From: Armatimonadota bacterium
Lineage (GTDB): Bacteria; Armatimonadota; Armatimonadia; Armatimonadales; Armatimonadaceae
Assembly (NCBI GenBank): GCA_014380985.1
Contig: JACMIU010000202.1
Span: forward strand, 1-24,184
Length of the DNA stretch: 24,184 nucleotides
Reading direction: 5' to 3'
Positions 7,473 to 14,158 of this stretch are shown piece after piece. The position numbers and the translations under genes are program-made. The first letter of the stretch is position 1. Every line of letters begins with the position of its first letter. The notes under the pieces are model-generated. The model was given only the letters and a program-made list of their open reading frames with translations, had not been told where the DNA came from and did no database searches.

Positions 7473-7506
7473 CGGCGAAGTTGTTACCATACCGTTGTCG
7501 CTAAAA

Positions 7507-7540
7507 AACGCCGCCGTCTCCCGCGAGACGGCGGCGTTTT
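7507..7540 (+). terminator. Rho-independent terminator after the PEP-CTERM gene
   Basis: A perfect 14-bp stem (7507-7520 with 7525-7538) with a CCGC loop, GC-rich, is flanked by A6 on the left and T4 on the right. The symmetry would let it work in both directions. It lies about 35 bases after the PEP-CTERM stop. Confidence 0.9.
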
Positions 7541-7594
7541 GTCGTAGCCCCCACGCGAAAAGGCGTTCGGTTCCGAAAAACCGGCGAAGCGCGG

Positions 7595-7600
7595 TACACT
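7595..7600 (+). promoter_or_regulatory. -10 box (TACACT) of the alpha-galactosidase operon, near-leaderless
   Basis: TACACT ends nine bases before the ATG at 7610, the same hexamer as at 3501. The predicted leader is at most about three bases, and no Shine-Dalgarno site is present. A weak -35, TTCCGA, lies at 7571-7576. Confidence 0.45.
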
Positions 7601-7609
7601 AACGCCAAC

Positions 7610-9307
7610 ATGAGTAACGCACAGATTGTCACGGCACTAATCGCGGCGGAAGCGGCTTCGGCACAAGCGGCGACGCAGATTCACGCGGGGTTCGTTGCCC
7701 TGCCCGACCGCGTGTACGGCGTGACCGACGCCGGGGCGTTCGCCTTACTTCCCGCAAGCGACGGCGAAACATGGAACGGTGCGGGTATCACCGTGCGACT
7801 TTTGCACGACGAACGCGGCGGTTTAACGGTGCGCGTGTCCGCCCCCGGCGAACCCCTGCACCGCGTCCGGCTACATTTCGCCGTGCGCTTGCCGGAAAAC
7901 ACGCAGTTTTTAGGCGACGCAATGGAGCGCGGCTACGGCGATTTCGAGTGGCGCGGCTTTGTGCCGGAGCGGCGGTTGTCGTGGTACTTCGCGGCGTGGG
8001 ACAAGGGCAGCGCGTCCGGCTTTGGCTTGGGGGTCGAAACCGGCGCGGCAAGTTTCGCGCACTTTAGCGTAGACCAGAGCGGCTACACGCTCACACTCGA
8101 CACGCAAAACGGCGGAACCGGCGTCCGCTTAGGCGAGCGCGAACTGCTCGCCGCCACCGTGCGCGGCGTGGAATGCCCCCCGGCGGCGGGCGGGTCGGCG
8201 TTCGCATTGGTGCAAGCGTTGTGCAAAGCGTTGTGCCGGTCGCCGCGGCTTCCCGGCTTCCCCGTCTACGGTGGCAACAACTGGTACTACGCCTACGGCA
8301 AATCGTCGCACGAACAGATTCTGCGCGACGCCGCGCTGATGGCGTCCCTTGCCCCGCAAGGCACGGATAACGCACCGTTTATGGTGATTGACGACGGCTG
8401 GCAACCGCGTGCCGAATCCGGCGTGTGTACCGGCGCACCGCACACGCACGGCAACTCGCGCTTTCCCGATATGCCGGGACTCGCACAGGCGATGCGACAA
8501 GCCGGGACGCGCCCCGGTATCTGGATTCGCCCGCTCGGAGCCGCGCCGGAAACACCGGAAAACCTACTTCTGCCCGCGTCGCGCATGAGCGATTCCGGCG
8601 CGGTGGAGACGCTCGACCCATCGCTTGCCGAGAACTTAGCCACGGTTGCCACCGACATCAAGCGTCTCACCGGCGAATGGGGCTACGAGTTGGTCAAGCA
8701 CGACTTCACCACGTTCGATATTTTCGGACGCTGGGGCTTTGCGATGACGGAGGGCTACACGAAGCCCGGCTGGCATTTCAACGACAACACGCGCACGACC
8801 GCCGAAATCGTCACCGATTTGTACCGCACGATTCGTAGCGCGGCGGGAAACGCATTGCTTATCGGTTGCAACACGGTGGGGCATCTGGGCGCGGGGCTGT
8901 TTGAGATTCAGCGCACCGGCGACGATACTTCCGGGCGCGAATGGGAGCGAACGCGAAAAATGGGCGTCAACACGCTGGCGTTCCGAATGCCGCAACACGA
9001 CGCCTTTTTCGCAGTGGATGCGGATTGTGTTGGGATCATGCGTGGCGAACCGGTCGGTTGGTCATTAAACCGGCAATGGCTTGACCTACTCGCCCGGTCG
9101 GGAACGCCGCTTTTCGTTTCGGTTGACCCCGACGCCGTGACCGGCAACATTCGCGCCGCACTCACCGAAGCGTTCGCGCTGGCGTCGGTCGCGCAACCGG
9201 TCGCCGAACCCCTCGACTGGATGCAGACCACCTGCCCCCGCGAATGGAATACTGGCGGCGAAGAACGGGTATACGATTGGTACGATCCCACGCCGCAAAA
9301 GGAGTAA
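7610..9307 (+). CDS. Alpha-galactosidase-like glycoside hydrolase (clan GH-D, GH36-like)
   Basis: A 565-residue protein without signal peptide, so probably cytoplasmic. Residues about 1-205 are beta-rich, the N-terminal beta-supersandwich expected in GH36. The barrel starts around FPVYGGNNWYYAYGKSS and has MVIDDGWQPR, then HGNSRFPDMPGLAQAMRQAGTRPGIWIRP. The nucleophile is expected in YELVKHDFTTFD (Asp365, the K-x-D motif of GH36), and the acid/base in RTGDDTSGREW (Asp438 or Asp439). Retaining hydrolysis of terminal alpha-galactosides is the likely reaction, though related enzymes act on alpha-N-acetylgalactosamine, and the substrate cannot be told from sequence alone. At 565 residues it is shorter than classic GH36 enzymes of about 700. 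The downstream isomerase gene starts eight bases after the stop. Confidence 0.83.
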   Translation: MSNAQIVTALIAAEAASAQAATQIHAGFVALPDRVYGVTDAGAFALLPASDGETWNGAGITVRLLHDERGGLTVRVSAPGEPLHRVRLHFAVRLPENTQFLGDAMERGYGDFEWRGFVPERRLSWYFAAWDKGSASGFGLGVETGAASFAHFSVDQSGYTLTLDTQNGGTGVRLGERELLAATVRGVECPPAAGGSAFALVQALCKALCRSPRLPGFPVYGGNNWYYAYGKSSHEQILRDAALMASLAPQGTDNAPFMVIDDGWQPRAESGVCTGAPHTHGNSRFPDMPGLAQAMRQAGTRPGIWIRPLGAAPETPENLLLPASRMSDSGAVETLDPSLAENLATVATDIKRLTGEWGYELVKHDFTTFDIFGRWGFAMTEGYTKPGWHFNDNTRTTAEIVTDLYRTIRSAAGNALLIGCNTVGHLGAGLFEIQRTGDDTSGREWERTRKMGVNTLAFRMPQHDAFFAVDADCVGIMRGEPVGWSLNRQWLDLLARSGTPLFVSVDPDAVTGNIRAALTEAFALASVAQPVAEPLDWMQTTCPREWNTGGEERVYDWYDPTPQKE

Positions 9308-9314
9308 AACTACC

Positions 9315-10151
9315 ATGATAGCCGCCTATCCTGAACTGCTTCCCGAAACCACCGGCTTGCCGTCCCCCGTGGGCGTCGAACTGCAGAGCGGCACAAAGCC
9401 GCAACTGCGTTTCGAGCGCGATGTTCGCACCGATGTTGCCGACGACCGCTGGACAACCGACCTCGCCGATGTAGCGCGGGAGCCGGATACGCTTCGCCGG
9501 GCGCGTGCCGAGCCGGTTTACACGGTGTACCGGCGCGTACTGCCGGGCGGCGGCGTTTCGCGGGAAATCGAGCGGCACGGCTTGACATACAACTTGCTCG
9601 TCATGCGCGGCGGAACCCTGCCCGGCGCGACCGAATACGTTCGCAACCGGGGACACGCCAACTCGGTCGCACCGGGAACCAGTCTGCCGTATCCCGAAAT
9701 CCACGAACTACTGACCGGCGAAGCGTGGCTGTATCTTCAGCACGGCACGACCGACACGCCAACGGACACCGTGGTCATCCCGCTTCGCGCCGGACAAAAG
9801 GCGATTATCGCGCCGGGCTTTGCGTCGCTTATCGTCAATGTCGGCGATAAACCGCTGGTGGTCGGAACATGGCGCATGAACGACTGCGAAACCCGGCACG
9901 ACGAGCTGGAAGCCCTCGGCGGCATGGCGCATTTCGTGCTGAAAGGCGGGGACGGTAAGCCGTTTTGCGAGGCGAACGAGCGATACAAAACGGTTCCCGT
10001 GCCGCGCACCGCCCTCCCGCACGTCTTGCCCGATTTCGGCTTAAGCGAAGGCGAACCGCTTTTATCGGCGTTCCATCGGTCGCCGGAATCGCTCCGGTGT
10101 CTGCTCCGCCCGCAGGATTTCGCCGACACGTGGAAAACGTTGTACGATTGA
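9315..10151 (+). CDS. Cupin-type glucose-6-phosphate isomerase homologue
   Basis: A 278-residue protein. Residues about 85-190 carry the core of the cupin-type phosphoglucose isomerase family: LTYNLLVMRGGTLPGATEY, GHAN, PYPEIHELLTGEAWLYLQ and APGFASLIVNVGDKPLVV. In Pyrococcus-type enzymes the metal is held by H-x-H, Glu and a later His (WAH). Here His114 and Glu128 remain, but the second His is Asn116 and the WAH histidine is Ser171. The protein may bind metal differently, or bind sugar phosphate without classic catalysis. AAAAGGAG at 9297-9304, overlapping the galactosidase stop, is a strong ribosome site, so the two genes are an operon; sugar released upstream could feed this step. Part of its 3' end is found again near 11850. 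Confidence 0.75.
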   Translation: MIAAYPELLPETTGLPSPVGVELQSGTKPQLRFERDVRTDVADDRWTTDLADVAREPDTLRRARAEPVYTVYRRVLPGGGVSREIERHGLTYNLLVMRGGTLPGATEYVRNRGHANSVAPGTSLPYPEIHELLTGEAWLYLQHGTTDTPTDTVVIPLRAGQKAIIAPGFASLIVNVGDKPLVVGTWRMNDCETRHDELEALGGMAHFVLKGGDGKPFCEANERYKTVPVPRTALPHVLPDFGLSEGEPLLSAFHRSPESLRCLLRPQDFADTWKTLYD

Positions 10152-10167
10152 ATCGTGGTAAGCGGGG

Positions 10168-11793
10168 CTACGGTAGCGCGGCGAGCATTTGCTTCACGGC
10201 GTCGTTGTCTTCGTCGGCTTTGAGCAATTCGTCCAGTGCCGAACGCGCTCTATCGGGATACCCAATCAGGGCGTTATAAGCCGCGACAGCAATAGCAAGC
10301 GCGATCTTGTCGTCGCGCTCGAACCCCTCATCCTTCTCTTGAAGTTTATCAATCTGGTCGCTGATTTTTGCCCACTCCTCGTTCGAGGTATCGTCTTTGG
10401 TGGCTTTCAGGCGAACGGTTAGGAGTGAAATGGCATCAACAACTGGGGCGTCGCTTGCTTCGGCGAGTTCGGCTAAAATACGCTCCGCTCCGGCGTAGTC
10501 TTTTAGTTTTCCTTTGAGGCTGGCGAGAGAGCGACGGAAGAACGGTTTGGCGTTCGCGGTTGCCGCTTGGGGGTCTTCCAAAAAACGCTCGGCGGCGGCG
10601 AACTTTTCTTTTTTGCCCAACGCTATCATATGAAACGCCCGCAACGGCTCACGGATCGGTGTCAGTTTCAGACCGGCTTCCGAAGTCGCCAACATTTCAT
10701 CCCACTTTTCCGTGAACATATAAGCAAGACAACGCAACTCATAGACACGCAGACGCGATTCGACCGGCGGTTTCGTTGTTTTGCGCTCCCATGCATCGAG
10801 CGACTGGGATAATTCTTTTGCCTGTGCCTGCATATCGCTTCCTATGCCCTGCAGAAACATCCGCGCACCGAACATATAGGGGTCATTTGAATAGCAAGCA
10901 AATGCCGTGGTCAGATCACGGCGCGATTCGCCGCTAAACATGGCTTTTTGCGTCCGCGTTTGATATTCGGTTGAGGCTACCGGATCTTTCGCGGCAAGGA
11001 GGTCACGCATTGTGTCCATCGTTGCGCGAGACACGGAGCGGGCGAGATACAATCCGGGATCGCGCTTTGCGGGGTCGGCGACGCTTTTTTCGTGCAGGGC
11101 GACGGCTTTATCGCGTGCCTCGGCGATTCGGGTGATAATCTGTAGCGCGGTTGCCGCCGCTTCGGGCGCGGGTTTTGTAGCAAGCCAGTTCCCAACAGCA
11201 TCGGCGTCAAAACTCGACAGCCCCATCGCGCTGAGAAGTTTGTTATCTTGTAGTAGCGACGCCTCGGCATCCCACGCTTCCCAAAGGTCGGGGGCAAGTT
11301 TATGCGCCGACGCGACCAACTCGGTTGCGGCGTCATACTCCTTCTGTTCGATGCAAAACGCGGCGGCGAGGGCGAGATACCGGGCTTGCTCTCGTCCCGG
11401 CTTTGCCGTTTTTGCCAGCGCAAGGGCGAGTTTCTCGCCTTTGTCGTAGGTCGCGTCGGCTTTTTTGTCTTCCAGTACGCTCTGCAAATCGCCGACCTTT
11501 CGGAGGTACGCCAACCCCTCTGCATCATTTGTGGGTTTCCCGTAGCGAAGCAGAAAGGCAAGTCGCCCCTGCAACATCTGTGTTTCCGGTTGGTTGCTGA
11601 ACACAACGAGAACGCCTTTTTTACGGGAAAACGAGAAGTTCGCGCCGAACGATCCGCGAGGCATCGGCATGGCGGCGCGAAACTTATCCTTTTGCTCGCC
11701 CGTCATTTCGGCATGGGCGGGCGGCACGGCGACGCCGACCGTGGCGAGCAGAAGCAGTGCGGCAAGGAGCGAACGGCGCGACGTGTATATCAT
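10168..11793 (-). CDS. Exported TPR-like helical repeat protein
   Basis: A 541-residue protein with a signal peptide (residues 1-29, AHA/EM cleavage) and a mature part that is almost all helical. TPR-like pairs are visible, for example ALAAAFCIEQKEYDAATELVASAHKLAPDLWEAW, then RLRVYELRCLAYMFTEKWDEMLATSEAGLKLTPI and SLKGKLKDYAGAERILAELAE. These suggest a periplasmic or surface scaffold for protein contacts. No enzyme motif was recognised. The 3' end faces the isomerase gene with a 16-base gap and no clear terminator. A possible AAAGGAAG ribosome site lies 20 or more bases upstream of the ATG, too far for certainty, so the true start could differ slightly. Confidence 0.78.
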   Translation of the reverse strand: MIYTSRRSLLAALLLLATVGVAVPPAHAEMTGEQKDKFRAAMPMPRGSFGANFSFSRKKGVLVVFSNQPETQMLQGRLAFLLRYGKPTNDAEGLAYLRKVGDLQSVLEDKKADATYDKGEKLALALAKTAKPGREQARYLALAAAFCIEQKEYDAATELVASAHKLAPDLWEAWDAEASLLQDNKLLSAMGLSSFDADAVGNWLATKPAPEAAATALQIITRIAEARDKAVALHEKSVADPAKRDPGLYLARSVSRATMDTMRDLLAAKDPVASTEYQTRTQKAMFSGESRRDLTTAFACYSNDPYMFGARMFLQGIGSDMQAQAKELSQSLDAWERKTTKPPVESRLRVYELRCLAYMFTEKWDEMLATSEAGLKLTPIREPLRAFHMIALGKKEKFAAAERFLEDPQAATANAKPFFRRSLASLKGKLKDYAGAERILAELAEASDAPVVDAISLLTVRLKATKDDTSNEEWAKISDQIDKLQEKDEGFERDDKIALAIAVAAYNALIGYPDRARSALDELLKADEDNDAVKQMLAALP

Positions 11794-11849
11794 GCACTCG
11801 TTTTCGCTATCGGTTCTTCCTTTTCCTGCGTATCCGTGCGAAAAACGCG

Positions 11850-11950
11850 AAGCCGTTTTGCGAGGCTAATGAGGGATACAAACGGTTCCTGTGCCATGCA
11901 CCGCCGCGCCGCAAGATTTCGCCGACACGTGGAAACGCTGTATAATGAAC
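11850..11950 (+). pseudogene. Decayed partial copy of the 3' end of the isomerase gene at 9315
   Basis: Two blocks match the end of the isomerase gene in order. 11850-11905 corresponds to 9957-10013 (shared AAGCCGTTTTGCGAGGC; in protein terms KPFCEANE.YK), and 11908-11950 corresponds to 10108-10151 (shared ATTTCGCCGACACGTGGAAA). About 94 bases between the blocks are missing, and single-base losses break the frame. The last block reads TGTATAATGA where the parent reads TGTACGATTGA. It is therefore a non-coding relic, and its end now supplies the likely -10 box of the next gene. Confidence 0.85.
11941..11946 (+). promoter_or_regulatory. -10 box (TATAAT) for the Uma2-family gene
   Basis: A consensus TATAAT lies 25 bases before the ATG at 11972, leaving a leader of about 18-20 bases that contains AAAGGG as ribosome site. 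The hexamer sits within the isomerase relic. The -35 is poor (TTCGCC at 11918-11923, 17-base spacer). Confidence 0.55.
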
Positions 11951-11971
11951 GGTAGCACAAAGGGAAACGCG

Positions 11972-12589
11972 ATGATAACGATTCAACTGGAAAACGAACT
12001 ACAACCGGGAGCCGAGGCGACGCTTCACCTGCCCGGCTTGACACAAATCGAGTTTTACGAGTTTTGCCGACGGAACCCCCTGCTTCACGCCGAGCGGAAC
12101 GCAAACGGAGAAATAACGCTGATGATGCCCGGTGACACATATGGCGGTTCGCGCAACAGCGAACTGGTGACTGATATTGCGGTTTGGAACCGAAAACTGC
12201 CGACACCGGGACTGGTTCCCGATTCGTCGTCGGGCTACACGTTGCCGAGCGGCGTGGAGCGGTCGCCGGATGCGTCGTGGCTACCACGTTCGCAGTGGGA
12301 CGCGATTCCGATAGTACAACGTCATCCGTTCGCGCATACGGTTCCTCCGTTTGTGGTCGAGTTGATGTCTCCTTCGGATAGACTTAAAAAGGCGCAGGAC
12401 AAAATGGAGGAGTACATGGCGAACGGTGTTGCGCTCGGCTGGCTTTTAGACCGCGCCAACCGGACGGTGTATGTGTACCGTCCCGGTCAAACGGTGCAAA
12501 CGCTCACCGACCCACCCACACTTTCGGGCGACCCGGAACTGCCGGGGCTGATAGTGGATATTGCACGGATTTTCGCCCCCGAATCGTAG
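11972..12589 (+). CDS. Uma2-family (DUF820) PD-(D/E)xK nuclease-like protein
   Basis: A 205-residue protein from the ATG that follows AAAGGG by six bases; a longer frame exists but would start inside the isomerase relic. It has the Uma2 pattern: MPGDTYGGSRNSELVTDIAVW, SGYTLPSGVERSPDASWL, PPFVVELMSPSDRLKKAQDKMEEYMANG and GWLLDRANRTVYVYRPG. Asp100, Glu130 and Lys144 are the likely restriction-endonuclease-fold residues. The family is greatly expanded in Cyanobacteria, Chloroflexota, Armatimonadota and Deinococcus and is often linked to mobile or duplicated DNA, but its biological target is not established. No partner gene is seen; the neighbours are convergent or divergent. Confidence 0.92.
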   Translation: MITIQLENELQPGAEATLHLPGLTQIEFYEFCRRNPLLHAERNANGEITLMMPGDTYGGSRNSELVTDIAVWNRKLPTPGLVPDSSSGYTLPSGVERSPDASWLPRSQWDAIPIVQRHPFAHTVPPFVVELMSPSDRLKKAQDKMEEYMANGVALGWLLDRANRTVYVYRPGQTVQTLTDPPTLSGDPELPGLIVDIARIFAPES

Positions 12590-12604
12590 CCGAACGGGGC
12601 TACG
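12585..12604. terminator. Short inverted repeat over two convergent stop codons
   Basis: CGTAGCC (12585-12591) and GGCTACG (12598-12604) can pair over a six-base loop. The stem contains the TAG of the plus-strand Uma2 gene and that of the minus-strand gene ending at 12600. There is no T-run, so termination strength is doubtful. Confidence 0.35.
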
Positions 12605-13217
12605 GCTTGTCTTGCGAAAGCCGGATGTCAGCGACTTCGATAGTTCCCGGCGCAAACCCAAAGTGGAACGCTATCTGCGATTCGTTCGCGTTGTAGACAC
12701 GAGTGGTCTGAAACGGCAGATCGAACCGTTTCCATTCCGGCGTCGTCTCGATGGTTTGCGACAGCGACTTTTCGTAGGGCGATTTCGTCTCTTCATGGTG
12801 CGCCGCGAAACTGCCCGCCTTTACCGACCGCGCCCAAAAGACCAACCGTAGCGACGCCTTCGCCGGTAGGACTTCCGTAACGACGACGTGCGCGGCGACA
12901 TCCCACCCATTGGTAGGGAGTTTCAAGGTTTGAACCGCGTTCACCGCGACGGGTTTCGCCGTGCCGGGAAGGGCTTCGGTGCGAGAGGTGAACGCCCCCA
13001 GTGTCGAATCGCCCGCTTGTTGAAATCCGCCGAGACTTATGGACGCTTTGGGAGCCACCGGATTAACGGTGGGAACGGGCGCGTCAACAGTAGCGGCGTC
13101 TGGCAGTATCGGTGCGGACGCCGGTCGCGGGCGCGGACTCATCATGATAGACACAATCAGCAGTGTCACGATACCCACTAAAAAAAATATACCACCGGGT
13201 TTGAGAACGATTTTCAT
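12600..13217 (-). CDS. Membrane-anchored jelly-roll (CBM-like) protein
   Basis: A 205-residue protein with one N-terminal transmembrane segment (IFFLVGIVTLLIVSIMM), a Pro/Ala/Val-rich linker (residues about 28-55) and a C-terminal beta-sandwich of about 140 residues. The pattern LRLVFWARS, EWKRFDLPFQT and SQIAFHFGFAPGTIEVADIRLSQ is typical of carbohydrate-binding-module 4/9-like jelly rolls, often attached to glycosidases; here the module stands alone. An ATG two codons earlier (13223) directly abuts AAAGG, while the ATG at 13217 has normal spacing, so 13217 was chosen. Probably faces the periplasm or surface and may bind a glycan; this is inference. Confidence 0.75.
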   Translation of the reverse strand: MKIVLKPGGIFFLVGIVTLLIVSIMMSPRPRPASAPILPDAATVDAPVPTVNPVAPKASISLGGFQQAGDSTLGAFTSRTEALPGTAKPVAVNAVQTLKLPTNGWDVAAHVVVTEVLPAKASLRLVFWARSVKAGSFAAHHEETKSPYEKSLSQTIETTPEWKRFDLPFQTTRVYNANESQIAFHFGFAPGTIEVADIRLSQDKP

Positions 13218-13306
13218 TTTCATCCTTTAAAGTTTTCCTTGGCTACTACCCTAAATATAGGATATTGTACACGTTTAGTAGCAATTTCCGTGCCTATTTG
13301 TAGCCG

Positions 13307-14122
13307 TCACTCTTCTTGGATAGTAAAATCACGGCGACGCAATGTTGAGAAGGTAAGCCGCTTGACGTGACCGTCGCAATACAGGGCGTTGAAACCGCCG
13401 GTGTGGTCGTCGCTCCAGTGTCCCGCGATTTCGCCGGGGCGCGTCGCGTCGCCGGATTCCTGCCCGTTCTGGCATTCGCCCGCGTTGTTGTTATGCTCCC
13501 AAACGATTAAGGTGCTTGCCGGTTCGGGAATGTCGGCGTCGGGGCGACCTTGCGGCGACGTTTCCGGGATATTGCGCCATTTGCCGTGGAACGAGTCCCA
13601 CGCATTCAGCACGTAGCGACCCTCGGCATCCTTTGTTTCGCCGGGAAGCGGCGGGCGCACCCGGCGCGACGGACACAGGCGCACGGCATCGCTCTTCAGG
13701 TACGGCTCTAACAGATACGCCGTGCCGGGCAAATCGTTCGACGCCGGGAGCCACTGCGGAAACGGCGGATCGAGCAAGCCGGTGGGTTTGAGTTCCGGCG
13801 AAACGCAGTGATCTTTGTAAACGCTGTCGAACTGCAAACAGTTATATTTGGGCGCGAGCGTCTCGTCGGCGTCCTGCGCGTAGAGCCGAATCGCAATTCC
13901 TATTTGCCGCAGGTTGCTCTGGCACGAAGCTTGCCTACTCTTTTCACGAGCCTGCGCGAACACCGGAAAAAGTATCGCGGTCAGCACGGCGAGGATGGCT
14001 ATTACGACTAACAGTTCGACCAAAGTGAACGCTTCGCGTTCACTTGATGTAAAAGCCACACCTTTTCGCGGCGCGGATGGTCGCACCGGAGCGTTTGTGG
14101 ATTGAACGACGCCGCTTTGCAT
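13307..14122 (-). CDS. Type IV prepilin-like protein with H-x9-DG motif (DUF1559-like)
   Basis: A 271-residue protein. A basic, proline-rich N-terminus leads to EREAFTLVELLVVIAILAVLTAILF, a class III prepilin signal with Glu at +5 of the mature protein, though Ala replaces the usual Gly before the cleavage site. It continues PVFAQAREKSRQASCQSNLRQIG, then SNDLPGTAYLLEPYLKSDAV and HTGGFNALYCDGHVKRL, the H-x9-DG signature. Such pseudopilin-like proteins are very numerous in Planctomycetota and Armatimonadota and are thought to be exported by a type II/IV pilus-like machine; the role is unknown. Upstream, TATACT (14135-14130) ends seven bases before the ATG and no ribosome site is present. A start at 14158 is possible but would overlap the divergent gene's start codon. 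Confidence 0.85.
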   Translation of the reverse strand: MQSGVVQSTNAPVRPSAPRKGVAFTSSEREAFTLVELLVVIAILAVLTAILFPVFAQAREKSRQASCQSNLRQIGIAIRLYAQDADETLAPKYNCLQFDSVYKDHCVSPELKPTGLLDPPFPQWLPASNDLPGTAYLLEPYLKSDAVRLCPSRRVRPPLPGETKDAEGRYVLNAWDSFHGKWRNIPETSPQGRPDADIPEPASTLIVWEHNNNAGECQNGQESGDATRPGEIAGHWSDDHTGGFNALYCDGHVKRLTFSTLRRRDFTIQEE

Positions 14123-14129
14123 AACCGTC

Positions 14130-14158
14130 AGTATACCGAAAACAAAATTAAAAGTCAT
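14130..14158 (-). promoter_or_regulatory. Promoter of the prepilin-like gene, leaderless
   Basis: On the minus strand ATGACT (14158-14153), a 17-base AT-rich spacer and TATACT (14135-14130) form a promoter; the ATG at 14122 lies seven bases beyond the hexamer. The -35 overlaps the ATG of the divergent GGDEF-EAL gene. Confidence 0.55.

Noticed and set aside
8091..8670. Long open frames antisense to and out of phase with the alpha-galactosidase gene
   Set aside because: Composition is Arg/Pro/Ala-rich without family motifs, and the sense frame has clear GH36-like motifs over the whole region; such shadows are expected in GC-rich DNA.
11794..11849. Isomerase relic extending further left toward the TPR-like gene
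   Set aside because: Similarity to the parent gene stops at about 11850; the bases before it do not match the parent upstream of 9957.
12585..12604. REP-like or mobile repeat suggested by recurring GTAGCCCCG near gene ends (also near 10160)
   Set aside because: The shared piece is only about 10 bases and is explained by CCG-TAG stop contexts in GC-rich DNA; no longer repeat unit was found.
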